Of a stretch of DNA of 64,000 nt, positions 24,941-33,479 are shown piece after piece (position 1 is the stretch's first letter; the number at the start of each line of letters is the position of its first letter). The stretch is from Aquabacter spiritensis (GTDB taxonomy: Bacteria > Pseudomonadota > Alphaproteobacteria > Rhizobiales > Xanthobacteraceae), in contig NZ_SMAI01000006.1 of NCBI RefSeq assembly GCF_004346185.1, positions 62,001 to 126,000 on the forward strand. The letters are read 5' to 3'. Below the pieces are notes generated by a model. That model made no database searches. It was not told where the DNA came from and saw only the letters and a program-made list of their open reading frames with translations. The position numbers and the translations under genes were made by a program.

Positions 24941-25990
24941 TCAGCCCGCCGTAAGGCGCGCGGGCAGGCGGGCGGATTGGCCGATCACCAGGTCGCCGCG
25001 CAGCGTCACCACCTCGTCGGCACGGTGCACCCCGTTCATCCGGGCGTTCAGCAGGTCCAGCGCGCGCTCCATCATGTCCTCCAGCGGCTGGGCCACCGTG
25101 GTCATGCGATAGGGCGGGCGCCGGGCCGCCGCGACGCCGTCAATGCCCACCACGGAAATCTCGCCGGGCACGGCAATGCCCGCCTCCCGCAGGGCGTCCA
25201 TAATGCCCATGGCGATCAGGTCGCTGACCCCGAGCACCGCGTCCGGCCGGTCCGGCGCCGGCAAAGCGGCGATGACCTGCCCCGCCTCGAAGCCCTTGGC
25301 ATGGGAATTGACGCCGCCGAACCGCAGCGGCTCGGGCAGCCCCGCCGCCCGCACCCGCCGGATGAAGCCGTCCGCCCGCTCGATGCTGGTGGAGGTGGTG
25401 GGATTTCCGCTCACCACCGCGAGCCGGCGGTGACCCGCCTCGATGAGCAGGTCCGCCAGCAGGGCGCCGGCCGCGTCATTGTCGCAGGAGACGGCGCTGC
25501 CGTGCTCCCACGCCACCCGGTTCACCATGACCAGCGGCACCTGATTGTCCCGGCAGATGCGCGCGGCGCGGGACGAGAGTTCGGCCGAGGTGATGAGGCA
25601 GCCGTCCACGCGATATTGCAGCAGCGCGTCCGCGGTCGCCTGCTCGATGGGACCGGGGCCGGCATGAACCAGCAGCAGCCGCCAGCCGCGCGCCGCCGCC
25701 TGCGTCACCGCCCGCTGCATGAGTTCGGCGTAAAAGGGATTGTCCACCGGGCCCAGCACCAGCCCGATCAGGCCGCTGCTTCCGCCCACCAGCGAGCGCG
25801 CCAGAATATTTGGCGTGTATCCGACCTCCTGCGCCAGGGCGACGATGCGGTCGCGCACGTCGGGCGAGATGCGCGGGTCGTTGCGCAAGGCTCGGGAGAC
25901 GGTGGAGGCGGCGACCCCTGCCGCACGGGCAAGGCTCGCCACCGTCCAACGCTCGCTTTTGGGAGGAGCGCTGGGGGGAGGCTGGCTCAT
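24941..25990 (-). CDS. LacI-family transcriptional regulator
   Basis: 349 residues from ATG 25990. The DNA-binding segment (about 16-65) reads T-V-A-S-L-A-R-A-A-G-V-A-A-S-T-V-S-R-A-L, then hinge helix S-P-D-V-R-D-R-I and Y-T-P-N. The C-terminal part is the ribose-binding-like sensor, with G-L-I-G-L-V-L-G-P-V-D-N-P-F-Y opening. It is divergent from the dehydratase operon at 26175, about 185 bp away, with a TTGCGCAA palindrome between. It most likely represses that operon until a carboxylate inducer binds. Confidence 0.93.
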   Translation of the reverse strand: MSQPPPSAPPKSERWTVASLARAAGVAASTVSRALRNDPRISPDVRDRIVALAQEVGYTPNILARSLVGGSSGLIGLVLGPVDNPFYAELMQRAVTQAAARGWRLLLVHAGPGPIEQATADALLQYRVDGCLITSAELSSRAARICRDNQVPLVMVNRVAWEHGSAVSCDNDAAGALLADLLIEAGHRRLAVVSGNPTTSTSIERADGFIRRVRAAGLPEPLRFGGVNSHAKGFEAGQVIAALPAPDRPDAVLGVSDLIAMGIMDALREAGIAVPGEISVVGIDGVAAARRPPYRMTTVAQPLEDMMERALDLLNARMNGVHRADEVVTLRGDLVIGQSARLPARLTAG

Positions 25991-26025
25991 GGCAGATCCA
26001 TAGCGCCCCCCGCCCGCCACGACAA

Positions 26026-26106
26026 GATTGCGCAATCGATGGCACGCTGCATTGCAAAACAAGATCGACTTTACCTAGCGCAATTTTATGCTAACGATTG
26101 CACAAC
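26026..26106. promoter_or_regulatory. Candidate operator cluster for the LacI-type regulator
   Basis: The perfect palindrome GATTGCGCAATC is at 26026-26037. Related sites are TTGCAAAA at 26052-26059 and TTGCACAA at 26098-26105, the last one base off the palindrome. All lie between the regulator and its presumed target operon. TTGC-x-CAA cores are typical of LacI-family operators. Binding by this regulator is inference. Confidence 0.55.
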
Positions 26107-26174
26107 AAATGGCGGACGGTCGCGCCGGCACTCGGATGCCGGCCCCGGACGAGAAAATGGGAGGACCGGCCGGG

Positions 26175-27470
26175 ATGACGGGCCGCACCATCACCGAGAA
26201 GATCATCGCCGCCCATTGCGCGGAGCCCGACGGCGTGCGCGCCGGTGCCATCGTCACCGCGCGGCCGGACGTGGTCCTGCTCAACGACGTGTCGGGACCG
26301 CTCGCCTTCACCCAGTTCGACGCCATGGGCGCGACCCGCCCGTTCGATCCCGCGCGCATCGTGCTGGTCGCCGACCATTTCGCGCCCGCGCCCGACATCG
26401 TGGCGGCCGGCGCCATCGCGCTGACGCGCGACTTCGCAAAGCGCCACGCCATTCCCCATTTCTACGAGCCGGGGCGCGGCGGTATCGAGCATACGCTGCT
26501 GGCGGAGCTCGGCATGATCGGCCATGGCGGCATCGTGTTCGGCGCCGACAGCCACACCTGCACCGCCGGCGCCTTCAATGCGCTCGGCATCGGCTTCGGC
26601 TCCACCGATCTCGCCGCCGCCCTCGCTCTGGGGCAATTGTGGCTGCGGGTCCCCGACAGCATCCGCGTCGTTCTCAGCGGCACGCCCGGTCCCTATGTGA
26701 CCGGCAAGGACATCATCCTCGACCTCATCCGCCGCATGGGCTCGGACGGGGCCGCCGACGCCTCGCTGGAATTCGGCGGGCCGGGGCTGCGGCACCTGCC
26801 GGTCGACGCCCGCATGGCGATCGCCAACATGGCGGTGGAGGCCGGCGCCGATACCTGCGTGTTCGCGGGCGACGACCTGTCCGCCGCCGACATGGTGCGC
26901 CGGGGCATGGCGCCGGTCGCCGCCGTCGTGCCGGACGCGGACGCCGTCTATCGCGCGGTCATCGAGGTGGATCTCGACCGGCTGAGCCCGATCGTCGCCT
27001 GTCCGCCCTCCCCCGCCGCCGGCGTCCCCGTGGAGCAGTTGCGCGGCCAGAAGGTGGACCAGGTCTATGTCGGCAATTGCTCCAACGGCACGCTGACCGA
27101 CCTGCGGCAGGTGGCCGACATCCTGCGCGGCCGGCGCGTCGCTCCCGGCGTGCGCATGTTGGTGGTTCCCGCCACGCAGAAGATCTGGCGCGCCGCGCTG
27201 GCCGAGGGATTGCTGGACATCCTCGCCGAGGCCGGCGCGGCCATCTCCACCCCGACCTGCGGCGCCTGCTTCGGCGGGCATATGGGCATCCTCGCCGCCG
27301 GCGAGACCGCCATCGCCACCACCAACCGCAATTATCGCGGCCGCATGGGGCATCCCGACAGCCAGGTCTTCCTCGCCAATGCCTGGGTCGCCGCGGCGGC
27401 GGCGGTGGCGGGCGAGATCGTCCCGCCCGGCGAGATCGCGGCCCGCGTCGCGACGGAGGATGCGGCATGA
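26175..27470 (+). CDS. Aconitase-family dehydratase, large subunit (LeuC/DmdA-like)
   Basis: 431 residues from ATG 26175, preceded by GGGAGGA and matching the family start T-I-T-E-K-I; an in-frame ATG at 26088 would place the operator sites inside the gene. The substrate loop GADSHTCT (123-130) and the three cluster cysteines Cys302 (GNCSNG), Cys362 and Cys365 (TCGACFGGHMG) bind a 4Fe-4S cluster. It hydrates or dehydrates a 2-hydroxyacid with a C-C double bond next to carboxylates. Close families are isopropylmalate, homoaconitate and 2,3-dimethylmalate dehydratases. With an isocitrate-lyase-family enzyme next door, biosynthesis of leucine is unlikely and a dimethylmalate- or citramalate-like catabolic substrate is preferred. 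Confidence 0.9.
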   Translation: MTGRTITEKIIAAHCAEPDGVRAGAIVTARPDVVLLNDVSGPLAFTQFDAMGATRPFDPARIVLVADHFAPAPDIVAAGAIALTRDFAKRHAIPHFYEPGRGGIEHTLLAELGMIGHGGIVFGADSHTCTAGAFNALGIGFGSTDLAAALALGQLWLRVPDSIRVVLSGTPGPYVTGKDIILDLIRRMGSDGAADASLEFGGPGLRHLPVDARMAIANMAVEAGADTCVFAGDDLSAADMVRRGMAPVAAVVPDADAVYRAVIEVDLDRLSPIVACPPSPAAGVPVEQLRGQKVDQVYVGNCSNGTLTDLRQVADILRGRRVAPGVRMLVVPATQKIWRAALAEGLLDILAEAGAAISTPTCGACFGGHMGILAAGETAIATTNRNYRGRMGHPDSQVFLANAWVAAAAAVAGEIVPPGEIAARVATEDAA

Positions 27471-27961
27471 GCCTGCACATCGAAGGCCGCATCCATCGCT
27501 TCGGCGACGAGGTGAACACCGACGTCATCCTGCCCGGCCGCTATCTCACCCTGCGCACCCCGGAGGAGTTGGGACGCCACTGCCTGGAAGGGCTCGATCC
27601 CGGCTTCGTGGACCGCGTGGCCCCCGGCGACATCATCGCCGCCGGGCGCAATTTCGGCTGCGGCTCCTCCCGCGAGCATGCGGTCATCGCGCTGAAGGCG
27701 GTGGGCGTCGCGGCCATCGTGGTCGAGAGCGCGGCGCGGATCTTCTTCCGCAACGCGGTCAATCTCGGTTTGCCGGTCCTCGTCTGCCCGGACGCCGCGC
27801 GCGCGCTGGCGGCGGGCGAGCCGGCGCGGATCGACCTCGACCGCATGGCGATTTCACAGGGCGCCCGCCTGTGGCCGGTCCAGCCGCTCGGCGCGGAGGT
27901 CCGCGCCATTCTCACCGCCGGCGGCCTCGTGCCGCGCGTGCGCCAGGCGCTCGGCGCCTGA
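27467..27961 (+). CDS. Aconitase-family dehydratase, small subunit (LeuD/DmdB-like)
   Basis: 164 residues, overlapping the large-subunit gene by 4 bp (ATGA). It has the swivelling-domain motifs D-E-V-N-T-D-V-I-L-P-G-R-Y-L and G-R-N-F-G-C-G-S-S-R-E-H-A, the latter supplying the catalytic Ser/Arg loop. At 164 residues it is the short, archaeal/DmdB type rather than the 200-residue proteobacterial LeuD. It completes the active site with the large subunit. Confidence 0.92.
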   Translation: MSLHIEGRIHRFGDEVNTDVILPGRYLTLRTPEELGRHCLEGLDPGFVDRVAPGDIIAAGRNFGCGSSREHAVIALKAVGVAAIVVESAARIFFRNAVNLGLPVLVCPDAARALAAGEPARIDLDRMAISQGARLWPVQPLGAEVRAILTAGGLVPRVRQALGA

Positions 27962-27986
27962 CCCATCATCAAGAAAGGAGCCATCC

Positions 27987-28868
27987 ATGGCCAATCCGAG
28001 CATCCGGGCCGCCCTCGCGGCGAAAGACTTCATCGTCGCTCCGGGCATTTTCGACATGATCTCGGCGCGGATCGCCGACCGCATGGGATTCAAGGCGCTC
28101 TATGCCACCGGCTACGGCACCGTCGCCTCCCATCTCGGCGTCCCGGACGCCGGCATCGCCACTTATAGCGACATGGTCGGCCGCATGAGCCGCTTCGCCC
28201 AGGGCAGCACCACGCCGGTGATCGCCGATGCCGACACCGGCTATGGCGGCCTGCTCAATGTGCGCCACACGGTGATGGGCTATGAGGCCGGCGGCGTCAC
28301 CGCCATCCAGCTCGAAGACCAGGAAGTGCCCAAAAAGTGCGGCCACACGCCGGGCCGGCGCGTCATTCCCGCCCGCGACATGGCGCTGAAGATCGAGGTG
28401 GCGGCCGAGGCCCGCAAGAGCGACGACTTCCTCATCATCGCCCGCACCGACGCCCGCACCGCCCTCGGCCTCGACGAGGCGATCGCGCGCGGCCAGCTCT
28501 ACCGCAAGGCCGGCGCCGACATCGTCTTCATCGAGAGCCCCGAGAGCGAGGAGGAGATGAAGCGCATCGGCGGCGAGATCGACGCGCCGCTGCTCGCGAA
28601 CAATGTGGACGGCGGCGGACGCACGCCCATCCTGTCGGCCGAAAAGCTCGCTTCGTTCGGCTATTCCATCGCCATCTATCCGGCGCTCGGCTTCCTCGCC
28701 ATGACCGCCGCGCTGGAGACGGCCTATGCCCATCTGCGCGCCCATGGCGACAGCGCGGGGCTGCCCGACGGCGCGCTCGCCGATTTCGGCGCCATGAACA
28801 CCCTGATGGGCTTTCCGGAGGTGTGGGAGTTCGACCGGCGCTGGGCGCGCCCCGACGCGGCGGAATGA
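27987..28868 (+). CDS. Isocitrate lyase/PEP mutase-family C-C lyase (2,3-dimethylmalate or methylisocitrate lyase-like)
   Basis: 293 residues. The superfamily features are present: V-A-P-G-I-F-D-M-I-S-A, D-A-D-T-G-Y-G (metal-binding Asp), the Q-L-E-D-Q-E-V-P-K-K-C-G-H catalytic loop and I-I-A-R-T-D-A-R. The Cys in KKCGH marks lyases rather than PEP mutases. The closest characterised types split methylisocitrate, 2,3-dimethylmalate or oxaloacetate to give pyruvate-like products. It starts 25 bp after the dehydratase small subunit behind AAAGGAG, so hydration and cleavage steps are made together. Confidence 0.88.
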   Translation: MANPSIRAALAAKDFIVAPGIFDMISARIADRMGFKALYATGYGTVASHLGVPDAGIATYSDMVGRMSRFAQGSTTPVIADADTGYGGLLNVRHTVMGYEAGGVTAIQLEDQEVPKKCGHTPGRRVIPARDMALKIEVAAEARKSDDFLIIARTDARTALGLDEAIARGQLYRKAGADIVFIESPESEEEMKRIGGEIDAPLLANNVDGGGRTPILSAEKLASFGYSIAIYPALGFLAMTAALETAYAHLRAHGDSAGLPDGALADFGAMNTLMGFPEVWEFDRRWARPDAAE

Positions 28869-30010
28869 GCCCCGTGACCGCCCTCGATTTCAGCACCACG
28901 CCGCGCCTCATCCTGCGCGAAGGCGCGACCGAGGCCCTGCCCGATCTGTTCCGGCAGGCCGGCGCGCGCCATGTGGCCGTGGTGACCGATGCCGGCCTGG
29001 TGCGGGCCGGGCTGGTGGCGCCGGTCGTGGCGCAGCTGCGCGCGGCGGGCCTGGCGGTGACGGTGCATGACGCGGTGGTCGCCGATCCGCCGGAGCAGGT
29101 CGTCCTGGAAGCGGTCGCGCGGCTGCGCGCGGCCGAGGTGGATGCGGTGCTCGGTCTCGGCGGCGGCAGCGCGATGGATACGGCCAAGCTCGTCGCCTAT
29201 CTCCTGCGCAGCCCCGCCCCGCTGGCGGAGCTGTACGGCATCGGCCGCGCGCAGGGTCCGCGCCTGCCGCTCCTCCTCGCGCCGACCACCGCCGGCACGG
29301 GATCGGAGGTGACGCCGATCGCCATCGTCACCACGCCCGGCGACGAGAAGAAGGGCGTGGTCTCCGCCCGCCTGCTGCCGGACGTCGCGGTCCTCGACCC
29401 GCTGCTGACCCTCGGCCTGCCGCCGGCGGTGACGGCGGCGACCGGCATCGACGCCATGGTGCACGCCATCGAGGCCTTCACCAGCGCGCGGCTCAAGAAC
29501 CCGGTGTCGGACGTCCTGGCCAAGCAGGCGCTGGCGCTGTTGTCCGCCAATCTGCCGAAGGTGCTGGCCGATGGCGGGAACGTTGCGGCGCGGGGCGACA
29601 TGCTGCTCGGCTCCTGCCTCGCGGGCATGGCGTTCGCCAATGCGCCGGTGGCGGCGGTGCACGCCCTCGCTTATCCGCTGGGCGGGCGCCACCACATCCC
29701 GCACGGCCTCTCGAACGCGCTGATGCTGCTGCCGGTCCTGCGCTTCAACCTCGCCGCCGCGGCGCCGCTTTATGCCGAGCTGGCGCCCTGCGTGGGCGCG
29801 CCGCGCGCGGAGGCCGGCGCCTTCCTCACCGCCATCGAAAAGCTGGTGGCCGGCTGCGCCATGCCCAAGCGCCTGCACGAACTCCAGGTCCCCCGCGAGA
29901 GCCTGCCGCAGCTGGCGCGGGACGCGATGCAGCAGCAGCGGCTGCTCATCAACAATCCCGTCCCCCTCACCGAGGCGGACGCGCTGCGCCTGTACCAAGA
30001 CGCCTATTGA
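28865..30010 (+). CDS. Iron-containing (group III) alcohol dehydrogenase
   Basis: 381 residues, overlapping the lyase gene by 4 bp (ATGA). Nucleotide binding is shown by GLGGGSAMDTAK; PTTAGTGSE follows. The metal ligands are Asp in T-G-I-D-A-M-V-H-A-I-E-A and the three histidines in A-V-H-A-L-A-Y-P-L-G-G-R-H-H-I-P-H-G. These enzymes oxidise or reduce short hydroxy compounds, including 4-hydroxybutyrate and lactaldehyde types. Its place suggests it makes or removes an oxo group in the same carboxylate pathway, but the step is unknown. Confidence 0.9.
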   Translation: MSPVTALDFSTTPRLILREGATEALPDLFRQAGARHVAVVTDAGLVRAGLVAPVVAQLRAAGLAVTVHDAVVADPPEQVVLEAVARLRAAEVDAVLGLGGGSAMDTAKLVAYLLRSPAPLAELYGIGRAQGPRLPLLLAPTTAGTGSEVTPIAIVTTPGDEKKGVVSARLLPDVAVLDPLLTLGLPPAVTAATGIDAMVHAIEAFTSARLKNPVSDVLAKQALALLSANLPKVLADGGNVAARGDMLLGSCLAGMAFANAPVAAVHALAYPLGGRHHIPHGLSNALMLLPVLRFNLAAAAPLYAELAPCVGAPRAEAGAFLTAIEKLVAGCAMPKRLHELQVPRESLPQLARDAMQQQRLLINNPVPLTEADALRLYQDAY

Positions 30011-30035
30011 TCAAAAACGGAGGAGGACACACGCC

Positions 30036-31040
30036 ATGGAACACAAAATCGACCGCCGCACCTTCGGTGCGCTTCTCGCCGGCCTCGCCGCCGGCCCCAC
30101 CTTCGCGGCCAAAGCGGCGTTCGCCGCCGAGGACGCCACCGCCTGGCCGACGCGCCCGGTGCGCCTAGTGGTGCCGTTCGGCCCCGGCGGCGCGGTGGAC
30201 ACGTTGTGCCGGGCCTTCGGGCAGCGCTTTGCGGAATTCGCCAACGGCCAGCCGCTGGTGATCGAGAACCGCTCGGGCGCCGGCGGCCTCGTCGCGGGCT
30301 CGTTCGTCGCCGGCCAGGCGCCGGACGGCTACACCCTGCTCGCCGCCGACATCGGCGCCAATGCGATCGGCAAGGAGCTGAATCCCAAGGCCAATTACGA
30401 CCCGATGACGGCGTTCACGCCGATCATCCAGCTCGCCAACCTCAATGCGGTCCTGGTGGAGAATCCGAACGTCGCGCAGAAGACCGTGCAGGAGATCATC
30501 GCCACCGCGAAGAAGGACCCGAACGGCTTCACCTATTCCTCGGCGGGCGTCGGCAATGGCAGCCACCTGTTCATGGCGCTGCTGGAGCGCGACGCGGGCA
30601 TCCGCATGGTCCATGTGCCCTATCGCAGCGGCGCCGAGACGGTGCTGGCGGTGGTGCGCAACGAGGCGCAATTCTGCTTCCCGACCTTGTCCTCGGCCTT
30701 GCCGATGATCAAGACCGGCGGCGTGCGGCCGGTGGCCTTGGGGGCCGGCCCCTCGCCGATCCTGCCCGGCGTGCCGCTGATGCGCGACATCCTGCCCGGC
30801 TTCGAGGTGGCGATCTGGTACGGCGTCGCCGCCCCCGCCGGCATGGACGGCGCGCTGGCGGACCGCGTCAATGCGGTCTTCAACAAGATCGCCGCGCTGC
30901 CGGAGATCCGCAAGATGGTGGAGGACGTGCAGGGCGGCGTCGTGGTCGGCGGCTCGCGCCAGCAATTCGCCGCCTTCATCAAGCGCGAATATGACCGCTG
31001 GACCCCGGTGATCCGCGGCGGCGGCATCCGCGTCGAGTGA
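30036..31040 (+). CDS. Tripartite tricarboxylate transporter (Bug/TctC) receptor
   Basis: 334 residues behind a strong GGAGGAGGA site. A twin-arginine-like leader (DRRTFGALLAG) is followed by the Bug-family body: W-P-T-R-P-V-R-L-V-V-P-F-G-P-G-G, then V-I-E-N-R-S-G-A-G-G-L-V-A-G, P-D-G-Y-T-L-L, and H-V-P-Y-R-S-G. The two receptor loops hold the carboxylate through backbone and water contacts. No TctA or TctB membrane subunits lie in the window, so it must share them with another locus or act as a sensor. It is last in the LacI-controlled operon. Confidence 0.9.
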   Translation: MEHKIDRRTFGALLAGLAAGPTFAAKAAFAAEDATAWPTRPVRLVVPFGPGGAVDTLCRAFGQRFAEFANGQPLVIENRSGAGGLVAGSFVAGQAPDGYTLLAADIGANAIGKELNPKANYDPMTAFTPIIQLANLNAVLVENPNVAQKTVQEIIATAKKDPNGFTYSSAGVGNGSHLFMALLERDAGIRMVHVPYRSGAETVLAVVRNEAQFCFPTLSSALPMIKTGGVRPVALGAGPSPILPGVPLMRDILPGFEVAIWYGVAAPAGMDGALADRVNAVFNKIAALPEIRKMVEDVQGGVVVGGSRQQFAAFIKREYDRWTPVIRGGGIRVE

Positions 31041-31101
31041 TCCCGAGCCCCCGCAGGCGCCGGCACGCGGGGGGCGATGCCGGCGCCCGATGCGGCGGCG
31101 A

Positions 31102-31137
31102 CCTGATCCGTCCGCGCGGGGGCGCGGACGGATCAGG
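31102..31137 (+). terminator. Long perfect inverted repeat after the catabolic operon
   Basis: CCTGATCCGTCCGCGC pairs perfectly with GCGCGGACGGATCAGG over 16 bp with a GGGG loop, 60 bp past the receptor stop codon. It is stable enough to end transcription but lacks a T-run, so termination on this strand is probable rather than sure. Confidence 0.55.
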
Positions 31138-31241
31138 CGGAACGGGGCGAGGCTGAAGGGAAGGATGCGGAAGTATCACGCCGATCCGATAATGCCAGTC
31201 ATTTACGGGTCCAGGGCCTACCATATTCATCCTGATCCGCC

Positions 31242-33479
31242 CTATTTAAGATCAGATATCTGCTCCCAAATCGGATCGGCGCTTGACGTAAGTTCATCGA
31301 GAACCTTTTGCATCCTGGCGGTTTGCGACCTATCTGGGCTGTAAATCTTACCTTCATCACCCGCATGAGTACTGAGAAGCCCTTCACGCTCCATCATATT
31401 TAGTATCTTATTAGATAAGCTCTTGGCAGCAATTTTGCCCAAACCTCTGAGGAGAGCCTCCTCTTTTCTACCGGCTCCCTTTTGGAAAAAGGTTTTACGA
31501 ACTATCGTAGTGAAAATCTCCTGGGAAGGCTTCAGACCAATTTTTTTAATTCGAGAGACGTTAGCGACTGAATCGTAATTAGCAGCTTTCATTCGACGTA
31601 TCCAAGGAGGTAGTGCCGTAGCAGCAGATACGCCGGTTACTCTGTCCGCAGAGCTATCTTCGATTTGGATGTTAGTAGCCGATTTAACTGGGAGCGCAAT
31701 TTCGTTAAAAATCGAGTGCGTGATCTTCAAATTTGAAATACCTCTTTCATCGAGCGGAAGAAGGGAGAAGTACCCACCTTCGATCTCAATGCCTTCGAAA
31801 TCGAAACTTCTTTCATTTTCTCTTAATAGAGCTCCCACAAGGTCGCTTGCGAGAATGGTGTTTCCAAATTTCAAAGCTTCTTTAGAAAGATACAATTTAC
31901 CCGCCTCTGAAAGCGTCATATCGTTTGCTAGGACTCTCTGGCCTAGGTCCTCCAATGGATTGAGCCAATTAGATATTCCAGCCGCCATAACGTCAGCATC
32001 ATTGTGCAAATTGATACGTGAAATGTCCTTTGCTCTTAAGCCATCTAAGATATAGAGATCGACAAACTGGCGATCATTCGATTCAACTCCAACCCGTCCT
32101 AGGCTTGGAAGCCTTTGCAACATTATCGACGCTTCCTCGATAGGCGCCGCCCCGGTTGCAAACTCGAAAGCAGATTGTAGTTCAGCCAAAGAGATAGGAC
32201 CAACGTTAGCGCCTTTGATCCGCGTAAGCCGGGCCAAGCGCACAAAAATCCGCATTATTGTTTCTGGATCGAATGAAATATTTATATTTGCGTCTCTCTT
32301 GCAAAGAATATCAATAAAATGATTCCAAAATGAAATTTCATTCCCCTCTTCACCAAACATTTCTGCCATTTGATCATCTGCAAGGTCACTGATCGTCTGG
32401 CAAATGAGAGGTCTCCTAGGGAGCCAAGGAGGAACATCAACACTAATGTTTCTTTTGTGAAAATACTCAAGAAGCTCTGTGTCACTAAATTCCGACTTAG
32501 AACGAACGACTACAACGCTTTTAGGGTCCATGCCCAAGGCGTTAAATAGCTCGGAAACGTCAGAAAAATAATGCTCACGACCGGCAACCAATGTTCCACC
32601 ACCGTTATGTCGAACGATATCCTTTACACCTTCTAGCGACTTTGATCGAATTAATCGCAGCTTATCTCCGTCATTACTCCAAGCTTGAGAGCCAATTTCG
32701 TCGAAACCATCAAGTAGAAATACAAGAGAATTAGCCCGCAACGCCCTTATTGCGCCGGCCTCCATTTGATCAAGACCAAGATCATGGAAATGTCGACGAA
32801 TCATTTCACCACGCTCGCGAAGCCCCCATGATTTCCTTAAATCAATAGCAATTGGATGGCAGAAATCCATGATTGCGGACTGACCTAAATCTCTAAAAAC
32901 TTCACGGATACACCGACTTTTTCCACTTCCGTATTCACCTAGAAGTATAACATTCTTTCCTTGCCGCAAGAAATTGGCTATCTCCTTCGAGGAAATATCA
33001 GAATGCTTACCCTCGACCAGGTATCTTACGGGCACATAATCAGTTTTGTCTGTTTCGCCTGTTACGGGATTTATAGCACTGCCAAATGGAGCTAAGCTTC
33101 TTGTGAAAAAATAAGTTTCAAAATCAAAGAATTGCTTCCTGAAATCATCCAAACACATGACTCTTATGTTATGTTGCTCAGCAAGCTCGAACATAGCTTG
33201 TGTTGGTGTGTTCTCAAGGATGCAAAAGCAGCGAGCTAGAATACCCTTGTTAAACGCTGCAGATTTTGCAGCTGCGAGCTTTGTTATGTCATCTCTAATT
33301 TTTGCAAGATTTCTTTCGGTCGTTATCTCCACAAAAAAATAAAGCTCTCCGTCTAATACGGTGACGCCGTCGAGATTCACACCAGCAATTCGTTTGGGAA
33401 CACACGGCCGGCCCCAAATATATCCAGCAATTTCCCGAACACGATCCTCGAACGAAGCCCAATCTTTTTTCTTGCTCAT
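31242..33479 (-). CDS. NACHT/STAND ATPase with N-terminal nuclease-like domain (probable anti-phage protein)
   Basis: 745 residues from ATG 33479 (an in-frame GTG at 33488 is possible). Residues about 8-112 look like a restriction-endonuclease fold: helix, GVNLDGV (33-39), strand, FFVEITTE (48-55), and later strands LARCFCI and IRVMCLD; the usual final Lys of the E-x-K motif is Thr here. The ATPase follows with Walker A GEYGSGKS (181-188), the NACHT-type Walker B LVFLLDGFDEI (252-262) and a sensor AGREHYF (299-305). Residues 370-500 are helical; 560-620 look like a short beta-solenoid or repeat (F-E-G-I-E-I-E-G-G-Y-F); the end (about 640-735) looks like a winged helix. Bacterial NACHT proteins of this build act in phage defence. 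The gene is much more AT-rich than its neighbours. Confidence 0.75.
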   Translation of the reverse strand: MSKKKDWASFEDRVREIAGYIWGRPCVPKRIAGVNLDGVTVLDGELYFFVEITTERNLAKIRDDITKLAAAKSAAFNKGILARCFCILENTPTQAMFELAEQHNIRVMCLDDFRKQFFDFETYFFTRSLAPFGSAINPVTGETDKTDYVPVRYLVEGKHSDISSKEIANFLRQGKNVILLGEYGSGKSRCIREVFRDLGQSAIMDFCHPIAIDLRKSWGLRERGEMIRRHFHDLGLDQMEAGAIRALRANSLVFLLDGFDEIGSQAWSNDGDKLRLIRSKSLEGVKDIVRHNGGGTLVAGREHYFSDVSELFNALGMDPKSVVVVRSKSEFSDTELLEYFHKRNISVDVPPWLPRRPLICQTISDLADDQMAEMFGEEGNEISFWNHFIDILCKRDANINISFDPETIMRIFVRLARLTRIKGANVGPISLAELQSAFEFATGAAPIEEASIMLQRLPSLGRVGVESNDRQFVDLYILDGLRAKDISRINLHNDADVMAAGISNWLNPLEDLGQRVLANDMTLSEAGKLYLSKEALKFGNTILASDLVGALLRENERSFDFEGIEIEGGYFSLLPLDERGISNLKITHSIFNEIALPVKSATNIQIEDSSADRVTGVSAATALPPWIRRMKAANYDSVANVSRIKKIGLKPSQEIFTTIVRKTFFQKGAGRKEEALLRGLGKIAAKSLSNKILNMMEREGLLSTHAGDEGKIYSPDRSQTARMQKVLDELTSSADPIWEQISDLK

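Noticed and set aside
26091-27353. Minus-strand open frame opposite the dehydratase large subunit
   Set aside because: His/Gly/Asp-rich antisense reading; the plus strand has all cluster cysteines.
31041-31241. Search for a second copy of the tRNA-Ser 3' end as an attachment site
   Set aside because: No match to the T-arm/acceptor sequence by eye at the left border, so no att pair is claimed.
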